Positions 1 through 4,862 of a stretch of 5,218 bases of DNA are shown piece by piece; positions within the stretch are counted from its first letter, which is position 1; each line of letters opens with the position of its first letter. Under the pieces are notes generated by a model, which worked only from the letters and a program-made list of their open reading frames with translations, was not told where the DNA came from and made no database searches. This DNA comes from a bacterium (GTDB lineage Bacteria > SZUA-79 > Acidulodesulfobacterales > Acidulodesulfobacteraceae), in NCBI GenBank assembly GCA_021799935.1, contig JAJYZM010000095.1:1-5218 (forward strand), written 5' to 3'. The translations under genes and the position numbers were made by a program.

Positions 1-197
1 AAATCATAAAAATCCTCCGTCTGGTTGACTGCATAAAGCGCTCTGGCTTCATAAAAACCCCCAAAAGAATAGCTGACATTGTTGATTGAACCTTTCGTAG
101 ATTCCCCTGCAAAAGAAGGAACGCTAAAAAATAGAACCGTCAGTGCAGAAAGCATAAGCAAAAATAATCCTTTTACTATTAAAGTTTGCTTTTCCAT
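1..197 (-). CDS. N-terminal fragment of an exported protein, possibly an outer-membrane porin
   Basis: The reading frame is open from an ATG at 197-195 to the window edge, giving the first 65 residues. Residues 1-30 form a Sec signal peptide: a Lys-containing start, a hydrophobic core rich in Leu and Phe, and a likely cleavage after SFA (residues 28-30). The mature start contains SYSFGGFYEARALYAV, whose aromatic/Gly alternating pattern resembles the first strand of an outer-membrane beta-barrel, but 35 mature residues are too few to name a family. The start is well supported by GGAGGT at 208-203, five bases upstream. It lies 222 bases downstream of soxB on the same strand with a candidate promoter of its own, so it may be a separate transcription unit. 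The gene is partial only because the window ends. Export is confident; the porin assignment is a guess. Confidence 0.75.
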   Translation of the reverse strand, partial: MEKQTLIVKGLFLLMLSALTVLFFSVPSFAGESTKGSINNVSYSFGGFYEARALYAVNQTEDFYD

Positions 198-265
198 ACT
201 CTACCTCCATTTTAATTTTAAAATCTTTAACTCTAAAAAAGTTATTACATAACCAGCTAATGTTT

Positions 266-294
266 TGTATATACTGCATATGCCTTTTTGTTAA
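266..294 (-). promoter_or_regulatory. Candidate sigma-70-type promoter for the exported-protein gene
   Basis: On the minus strand TTAACA (294-289) is followed by a 17-base spacer and TATACA (271-266). The first hexamer differs from TTGACA at one base and the second from TATAAT at two. The position, about 70 bases before the ATG at 197, would leave a leader containing the strong GGAGGT site. In such AT-rich DNA, near matches occur by chance, so this is only a candidate. Confidence 0.35.
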
Positions 295-311
295 TTGGAT
301 TATTTTAAAAA

Positions 312-319
312 GAACGTTC
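312..319. promoter_or_regulatory. Palindrome GAACGTTC, possible operator
   Basis: GAACGTTC is a perfect 8-base dyad flanked by AAAA on one side and GTTTT on the other, so the near-symmetry is longer than the core. It lies 18 bases upstream of the candidate -35 hexamer at 294-289, a place where an activator could bind. No regulator can be named, and an 8-base palindrome can occur by chance. Confidence 0.2.
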
Positions 320-419
320 GTTTTACTTTCTTTTAAATCACTTTAATAAATTGAAAAATAAAAGTCAAGAAAAAAATAATATTTAAAAGCCAAAAAAAAT
401 TATACAGTCAGGGGGGCAA

Positions 420-2111
420 TTATCCTGCGGTCATCGAATGTTTATAAATAACTATTTCACTTGGAACGGACTTTACGGATCTGTGTTTCCTTATATAATC
501 GGCTATAACATCGTAAGCTTTTTCTTTAACTAATCCCTGATCGGGTAAATCGGAAAGGGTTTGCATCATTACCCCGGTAGAAATTAACTGGTATTCTTTG
601 TTAAAATCTATTTTTTTATCCATAATAAGCCATTCTTTAAGTCTTTTATACATACTTTGATTTATTTGTATGTGTAATTTAGAATTTGAAACCCTTGTGC
701 AATCGCCGCCCATTTGTAAATAAGGGTCTTTAGCAAATACATCGCTGAGCCTTTCAGAGTAAACCTGAAACAATACGCTTCCTTTAAGATTAAATTTGTA
801 AACCTCAGGGTATGTCGTTCCGTATGCACCGTAAACATGCTCCATGGTAATCTTTTCGCCCGGCAGAATAGTCTCGCCCCAGCGCCAGCCCGGAGTGAAG
901 ACTAAGGGTGTGTCGTATTTTTCAATGAAGGCCTGCTCTACTACATTATCCACGGTGCTGATAAACGTCGCCCTTCTGTATAACAAGTCTTCGGAGGTTC
1001 CTAGTTCTTCATTCAACTTATCGGCGTAAGGAGCATATTCTTCATTGATTATCCTGCTTATTTCAGGGTCGGGTTTAATCCAGTTCGTAACTATCGGAAT
1101 TAGTTTATGGTCGTAATCTACGATTCTTTTGTTCCGAACATTCAAATCTATCCTGCCGACAAACTTTCCGTGGGTCCCCGCCTGAACTATTATGGTATTG
1201 TTTATAATCTGAGGAGCGGGAAGTATGTCGTGGGTATGCCCGCCGACTATAATGTCTATTCCGTTAATAAGGGATGCAAACTTTCTATCGACCTCAAGCC
1301 CGTTATGGGAAAGAACTACGACTAAATCTACTTTTTCTTCGTTCTTCAGTTTGTTAACCATCTTTTGGGCATGGCTCGTGTTAATGCCGAAGTTCCAGCC
1401 ATGTGTTAAACCTGAAGGCTGGGCTACAGAAACATACGGAAACGCCTGCCCGATGATTCCTACCCTTAATCCGTTGACTTCTTTGATTATATAGGGTTTA
1501 AAAATTAGGCCGCCCCATGTAGCGTTTGTAACATTTTGCGCAATAAATGGAAATTTTAGATTTTTTATATTGGATAAAAGCTGTTTTTTGCCGTAAGAAA
1601 ACTCCCAGTGTCCGGTCATAGCATCGTATCCCATGGCATTCTGAACGTTTACCACCGCCATGCCTTTCGTAAGCAACGCTATGCCGGTTCCCTGCCATGA
1701 ATCTCCGGTATCCAGCATTATGGTCTTGCCGTATCTTTCTTCTTTTATTTTGTTGAATACGGCTGCCATATGGGCGTAACCGCCCATTGGACCGTATTCT
1801 TTATTTAATTTTAAAAAATCTACATATGAACAGAAATATCCCATTGCTGACTTAGGTTTTATATCGTAGTATAGGTTGAAAGAATCTCCTACGAGATGAC
1901 CAGGTCTTCCGTTCATAAAATGAGGGCCTATATTTACGGAAGGCTCCCTGTATAGAGTAGGCTTCAAATGCGCGTGAGAATCGGAATTCCATATAATAGT
2001 TAAATTACCCACGGGTTTAAATTTTAGAAGATTAACGGGATTGACCGCAGCTGCTCCGGCAAGGAGAGCTGCGGTCTTTATGAAACTTCTTCTGGATAAT
2101 TTACCTGTCAT
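420..2111 (-). CDS. soxB: SoxB, Mn-dependent thiosulfohydrolase of the Sox pathway (complete)
   Basis: SoxB hydrolyses the sulfonate from S-sulfonated cysteine on the carrier SoxYZ in the periplasm, releasing sulfate. It belongs to the 5'-nucleotidase-like metallophosphatase family. The 563 residues are a normal SoxB length. Residues 5-11 (SRRSFIK) followed by an Ala/Leu core form a twin-arginine signal. Metal-site motifs follow in order: DSHAH (44-48), the SoxB hallmark REPSVNIG (55-62), LDTGDSW (133-139), GHWEFSYG (167-174, in place of GNHE of nucleotidases), LSHNG (267-271) and GGHTHD (290-295). The C-terminal domain has FTPGWRWGE (405-413) and DPYLQMGGD (462-470). The ATG at 2111 is the only usable start before the Tat motif, with an in-frame stop seven codons upstream. 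The Shine-Dalgarno is poor (AAGAAG, 12-17 bases away), unlike the neighbours. The preceding dsrE-like gene ends 56 bases upstream. Confidence 0.97.
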   Translation of the reverse strand: MTGKLSRRSFIKTAALLAGAAAVNPVNLLKFKPVGNLTIIWNSDSHAHLKPTLYREPSVNIGPHFMNGRPGHLVGDSFNLYYDIKPKSAMGYFCSYVDFLKLNKEYGPMGGYAHMAAVFNKIKEERYGKTIMLDTGDSWQGTGIALLTKGMAVVNVQNAMGYDAMTGHWEFSYGKKQLLSNIKNLKFPFIAQNVTNATWGGLIFKPYIIKEVNGLRVGIIGQAFPYVSVAQPSGLTHGWNFGINTSHAQKMVNKLKNEEKVDLVVVLSHNGLEVDRKFASLINGIDIIVGGHTHDILPAPQIINNTIIVQAGTHGKFVGRIDLNVRNKRIVDYDHKLIPIVTNWIKPDPEISRIINEEYAPYADKLNEELGTSEDLLYRRATFISTVDNVVEQAFIEKYDTPLVFTPGWRWGETILPGEKITMEHVYGAYGTTYPEVYKFNLKGSVLFQVYSERLSDVFAKDPYLQMGGDCTRVSNSKLHIQINQSMYKRLKEWLIMDKKIDFNKEYQLISTGVMMQTLSDLPDQGLVKEKAYDVIADYIRKHRSVKSVPSEIVIYKHSMTAG

Positions 2112-2167
2112 ATGGAATAATAACTTCTTTTATAAAATTTTTTTAATGCAATAATTGGGTTACCACA

Positions 2168-2731
2168 TTACGGCTTTATATATGAATAGCCCATCATTTC
2201 GTAATGAATAATAGTGTAAAAACCGTCCGGCGTAATATGGACAAACGGGAAAATCTCGTCCGGCTTGATGCCTAATTTTATCATTGCCACATGGCAAATC
2301 TCAAACTTTACTTTATGCTTATAAAGCTTTTCGATAATGGGCTCTAATTTATTATTTTTCTTAAGGAACATTTTATCGGCGGGACCGTAAGCCACGAAAA
2401 CCACTCTGTATCTTTTTGGATTATAATGAAGTTCCCATATGATATCGTTCATATTCCCGAGAGCTACTTTCCATTTTTTAGGATTCGGGGACGAAACCTG
2501 AAAAACAACCTTGACGACCTTATTATTAAAAAATCCGTGATATGACGTTTTGGTCAGGAGAGGCTTTTTTATTTTAATTTTCTTTTTTAAAGCCGCTTTA
2601 GTTTTGGAAGGCTTGGTAACTGCAGGAGCAGGAACTGTTTTTGCCTGTTTTTTAGCGCAACCTGTCAAAAACAATGAACCGCCGACCGTAATAACTATTA
2701 AAATAATCCACAGCTTCATAAACTTTTTCAT
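2168..2731 (-). CDS. DsrE-like (COG1416-type) predicted lipoprotein
   Basis: This 187-residue protein starts with a lipoprotein signal: a Lys-rich start, a hydrophobic core and the lipobox LTGC, with the lipidated Cys at 25. A Lys/Pro/Ala-rich linker (about 26-60) would hold the domain off the membrane. The DsrE/F-type domain covers about 70-187: a beta strand VKVVFQV (73-79), the pair KW (86-87), VAYGP (113-117), the only mature-domain Cys in ICHVAM (145-150), FPFV (161-164) and the ending GYSYIKP. It is the most divergent of the three paralogs: the usual YGPGL is YGPAD here and PARW is PKKW. The family moves or binds sulfur through cysteine, usually in the cytoplasm; here the domain should be periplasmic on a membrane anchor. 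The start is supported by GGAGGT at 2741-2736. It lies 43 bases after the second paralog and 56 before soxB. Exact substrate unknown. Confidence 0.85.
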   Translation of the reverse strand: MKKFMKLWIILIVITVGGSLFLTGCAKKQAKTVPAPAVTKPSKTKAALKKKIKIKKPLLTKTSYHGFFNNKVVKVVFQVSSPNPKKWKVALGNMNDIIWELHYNPKRYRVVFVAYGPADKMFLKKNNKLEPIIEKLYKHKVKFEICHVAMIKLGIKPDEIFPFVHITPDGFYTIIHYEMMGYSYIKP

Positions 2732-2774
2732 CGCAACCTCCAGTTTTTATATTGTAAATTTGAAACTTTTTTAA

Positions 2775-3269
2775 TTAAGGTTTTATATAAGCATATCCCT
2801 GCATTTCTTTTTTGATGATATAAGCAACCGCTCCGGGGTATACTACGTTTACAAAAGGAAACAACTGTTTCTCGCTAACATGCATTGCAAGCATCGTCAT
2901 ATGGCATGCGACAAGATTAACGCCGTAAGCGCTTAAACTCTGAAGCAGAGGGTAAAATTTTTTATCTGCCTTTTTTACAAAAACCTTGAGACCGGGACCA
3001 TATGCGACTATATCGACTTTATAGTTAATACCGTGAGCGCTCATAATCTGAACAACTTTGGCGGCATTGCCGAGAGCGAGTTTCCACCTCGCCGGACTAT
3101 CTTGGGTTATTTGAATCACAACCTTCATAGTTTTGTTTTTAAAATACGGAAGCGCCTCAATCTTTTTGTATGCATAAGCGTTGCCGCTAAAGTACATTAA
3201 AACCAAAGCCGAAACGATGAAAGCCGCTTTAAAATTTAACAAACCTTTTTTAAATAAATATCTATTCAT
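2775..3269 (-). CDS. Exported DsrE-like (COG1416-type) protein, second paralog
   Basis: This 164-residue protein has a Sec signal peptide with likely cleavage after AYA (31-33), so a soluble periplasmic protein of about 130 residues is expected. The domain shows FKNKTMKVVIQI (43-54), PARW (59-62), VAYGPGL (88-94), a single Cys in ACHMTM (121-126), LFPFV (136-140) and the ending EMQGYAYIKP. By hand alignment it is about 47% identical to the paralog at 4237-4764, and the motif order is the same in all three. COG1416 members resemble DsrE/DsrF of intracellular sulfur oxidation, with a Cys that can carry sulfur; the export is the unusual part. The start at 3269 has GGAG at 3280-3277, seven bases away. 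The gene follows soxA by 70 bases, supporting co-expression with a Sox heme protein. Function beyond likely sulfur binding or transfer is not known. Confidence 0.87.
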   Translation of the reverse strand: MNRYLFKKGLLNFKAAFIVSALVLMYFSGNAYAYKKIEALPYFKNKTMKVVIQITQDSPARWKLALGNAAKVVQIMSAHGINYKVDIVAYGPGLKVFVKKADKKFYPLLQSLSAYGVNLVACHMTMLAMHVSEKQLFPFVNVVYPGAVAYIIKKEMQGYAYIKP

Positions 3270-3339
3270 TATTATTCTCCTTTCTCCATTTTTAATAATA
3301 ACATAACAACCGCTTAATATTTATTTAATATTTTTTTAA

Positions 3340-4152
3340 TCATTTTCCCACTTTTATTTTATAACCCTTAGACAGGGAATAAACATATAAGTCTAAATAT
3401 TTCCATGTCTTAGAGCCTATTTTCTTTTTAAACCCGTCTTCGCCGGTGTATATACAGTGATTAAACTGATCCTGCATAGTAATAATTCCACCCCATTTTT
3501 TATATGTGGGATAATAAACTGCGTGACCTATTACAGGCTTTGTCGGTTTTCCGCCCAAAATCCCCGCTCCCCCGCCGGGATGACAGGAATCACAGCTAAA
3601 ATTAGAAGCGCCAAGCGGAGTATCGTAATAGTGTTTTCCAAGAGTTAAAGCCTGTTGAAGAGTTTTTGGGCGTCTGGATGCCTTTGTGAAAACCGGGCTT
3701 GGCATTGCGTTATATCCTTTAATTTTGTAGCCGTTGCTTAGATAGGTTACATAAAGGGTAAGATAATTAAGCTTCTGTCCGCTGAGCGGTTTTCCCTTTA
3801 ACGCATGGACGACGCACATATTTAATCTTTCCCCGAGAGTAATAATCTGATGGGTTTTAGGATTGAACCTTGGAAAATCAGCCGCAACACCCGCCAAGCT
3901 CCTGACCACCTTTCCGACCATGGGTATGTATGTCCCGACGCTGTCAACATGGCACTTGGCGCATGAAAAACCGTTTGTTCCAAGTTTAGTGCTATAAAAC
4001 TCTGATTTTCCAATCTTTAAGCCGGATTGTATCTTTTCTTTGGCAATCATTTTCTTGTTTAATTTTCCCTTTGCAAAAGCAAAAGGTTTAAAATAGTAAA
4101 CTGCGGAAACGGTAATAAAAGCAATAAGAGCGATGAAAATTGTTTTTTTCAT
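3340..4152 (-). CDS. soxA: SoxA, diheme c-type cytochrome of the thiosulfate-oxidising SoxAX complex
   Basis: SoxA, with SoxX, oxidatively couples thiosulfate to a carrier cysteine in the periplasm. This 270-residue protein has a Sec signal (cleavage probably after FAFA, 24-27) and two heme sites, CAKCH (64-68) and CDSCH (187-191). Each half has one further Cys, C113 in ERLNMC and C233 in QFNHC, matching the cysteine heme ligands of SoxA; the second corresponds to the persulfide-modified ligand. Family-like segments are LAGVAADFPRF (86-96), LNYLTLYVTYLSNG (128-141), the P-x-IGH-x4-YP-x-Y-x3-W pattern (206-220) and YLDLYVYSLSKG (252-263). The halves (45-144 and 169-266) are visibly repeats of each other. 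The start has GGGGAGG at 4168-4162, nine bases upstream of the GGAGG core. No soxX is visible. A TsdA-like thiosulfate dehydrogenase is the main alternative, but the segments fit SoxA better. Confidence 0.87.
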   Translation of the reverse strand: MKKTIFIALIAFITVSAVYYFKPFAFAKGKLNKKMIAKEKIQSGLKIGKSEFYSTKLGTNGFSCAKCHVDSVGTYIPMVGKVVRSLAGVAADFPRFNPKTHQIITLGERLNMCVVHALKGKPLSGQKLNYLTLYVTYLSNGYKIKGYNAMPSPVFTKASRRPKTLQQALTLGKHYYDTPLGASNFSCDSCHPGGGAGILGGKPTKPVIGHAVYYPTYKKWGGIITMQDQFNHCIYTGEDGFKKKIGSKTWKYLDLYVYSLSKGYKIKVGK

Positions 4153-4181
4153 AGAAACCTGCCTCCCCTAAATTATTGGTT

Positions 4182-4209
4182 ATTATTTATTTTAACAGTC
4201 TGCCGTCAA
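4182..4209 (-). promoter_or_regulatory. Candidate sigma-70-type promoter upstream of soxA
   Basis: On the minus strand TTGACG (4209-4204), a 16-base spacer and AATAAT (4187-4182) each match consensus at five of six bases. The -10 ends 29 bases before the soxA ATG at 4152, leaving room for a short leader with the GGGGAGG site. It could give soxA and the downstream genes their own expression besides read-through. There is no experimental support. Confidence 0.4.
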
Positions 4210-4236
4210 TATCATAGACGATGCATATCTATTTAA

Positions 4237-4764
4237 TTAAGGCTTCAAGAAAGTGTATCCTTGCATTTCTTTCCTTGCAATTTCCACTACGCCTGCCGGT
4301 ACGACTTTTACGAAAGGAAATAGTGCTTTCTTTGTAACGTGCGCTTTCATCATCGTATTATGGCAGGCTCTCAACTTTAATCCATATGAAACTAAACTTT
4401 GAAGTACGGCTTCATTTCTTTTATCGAATTTTTTCATCAGCATCCTCAAACCAGGACCGAATACTACAAGTTCAATTCTATATTTGAAAGAATTATCGCC
4501 GAATGCTGCCATTACATTTTTGATATTTGCTATTGCAAGTCCCCACCTTGCCGGCTTTGCGTAATCGACTTCTATTATCATTTTCATAGTTTTATGTTTA
4601 AAAAACTTTGGGAGCGGCAAACCATGAGTATTGTAATATGCCGAATATGAACTGTAAGACGAAGGGCCATACTTTAAAGCATAAACCGCGGGCTCAATCG
4701 AGAAAAATAAGATTGAAGCTGCGGCAAGCATTAACAAACTTAAAAACAAACGTGATTTTCTCAT
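4237..4764 (-). CDS. Exported DsrE-like (COG1416-type) protein, first paralog
   Basis: This 175-residue protein has a Sec signal with a long hydrophobic core (about 6-22) and likely cleavage after VYA (27-29). A Tyr/Ser-rich stretch (32-45) absent from the other two paralogs precedes the domain. The DsrE-like domain shows FKHKTMKMIIEV (55-66), PARW (71-74), VVFGPGL (100-106), one Cys in ACHNTM (133-138), LFPFV (148-152), VVPAGVVEI (154-162) and the ending EMQGYTFLKP. Of the three it is closest to ordinary COG1416 proteins, which commonly carry an AC-x-NTM segment and a PAGVVEL-like segment. The residue after the Cys is His, as in both paralogs. The protein should be soluble in the periplasm. 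The start is supported by AAGGAG, with GGAG at 4777-4774, nine bases away. It lies 87 bases after the partial soxB and 84 before soxA. A role in handling sulfane sulfur for Sox enzymes is inferred from context. Confidence 0.88.
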   Translation of the reverse strand: MRKSRLFLSLLMLAAASILFFSIEPAVYALKYGPSSYSSYSAYYNTHGLPLPKFFKHKTMKMIIEVDYAKPARWGLAIANIKNVMAAFGDNSFKYRIELVVFGPGLRMLMKKFDKRNEAVLQSLVSYGLKLRACHNTMMKAHVTKKALFPFVKVVPAGVVEIARKEMQGYTFLKP

Positions 4765-4793
4765 TTTTTTAATCTCCTTAACTTTAGTTATGA

Positions 4794-4811
4794 ATTATAT
4801 ACCATATTATA
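4794..4811 (-). promoter_or_regulatory. Two TATAAT hexamers upstream of the first dsrE-like gene
   Basis: Perfect TATAAT hexamers occur on the minus strand at 4811-4806 and 4799-4794, the nearer one ending 29 bases before the ATG at 4764. Neither has a recognisable TTGACA-like hexamer 16-18 bases upstream, nor a correctly spaced TG extension. The region is almost pure A/T, so the matches may be chance. Confidence 0.2.
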
Positions 4812-4824
4812 TATGTATATATGG
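4802..4824. repeat. AT-rich dyad, possible operator
   Basis: CCATAT and ATATGG form perfect 6-base arms around an 11-base A/T-rich centre. The dyad overlaps the first of the two TATAAT hexamers, which is where a repressor would act. In such low-complexity sequence the symmetry may be accidental. Confidence 0.25.
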
Positions 4825-4835
4825 ACCCTTTCTAT

Positions 4836-4862
4836 CTGCAGGACTATCGTCTTATCCTGCAG
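4836..4862. repeat. Inverted repeat spanning the stop codon of the partial soxB
   Basis: CTGCAGGA (4836-4843) and TCCTGCAG (4855-4862) are perfect 8-base arms around an 11-base loop; the loop's closing bases could add a U-G pair in RNA. In the transcript the first arm encodes the end of SoxB and the loop contains the TAA stop (4854-4852). No T run follows, so it is not a standard intrinsic terminator. It may stabilise the 3' end of the soxB message or weaken read-through into the next gene. Confidence 0.55.

Larger units (their letters stand above)
198..419. other. Intergenic spacer between soxB and the exported-protein gene
   Basis: This is the longest gene-free stretch in the window and is very AT-rich. 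Read on the minus strand, it starts after the soxB stop with a run of six C and then a run of eight T, but no stem precedes the T run, so I do not call a terminator. It holds a candidate promoter (266-294), an 8-base palindrome GCATATGC (276-283) inside that promoter's spacer, and another 8-base palindrome GAACGTTC (312-319) upstream of it. No open frame here looks coding. Confidence 0.6.

Noticed and set aside
399..404. TATAAT on the minus strand just after soxB as a promoter
   Set aside because: No -35-like hexamer at a suitable distance, and it is about 200 bases from the next start; the candidate at 266-294 fits better.
370..419. Intrinsic terminator after soxB
   Set aside because: There is a C run and a T run, but no stem of useful length precedes the T run.
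844..1494. Plus-strand open frames of 61-89 codons inside soxB
   Set aside because: They lie antisense to a complete, motif-rich soxB and their translations show no domain, signal peptide or ribosome-binding site.
1498..1698. Minus-strand 66-codon frame within soxB
   Set aside because: It is a different frame of the same strand overlapping the SoxB GHWE region; no family features.
2550..2774. Plus-strand 74-codon hydrophobic frame
   Set aside because: Its hydrophobicity comes from being antisense to the lipoprotein signal and Lys-rich linker of the third DsrE-like gene.
3457..4013. Open frames on both strands overlapping soxA
   Set aside because: They are shadows of the cytochrome frame, which has two CxxCH motifs, a signal peptide and a strong ribosome-binding site.
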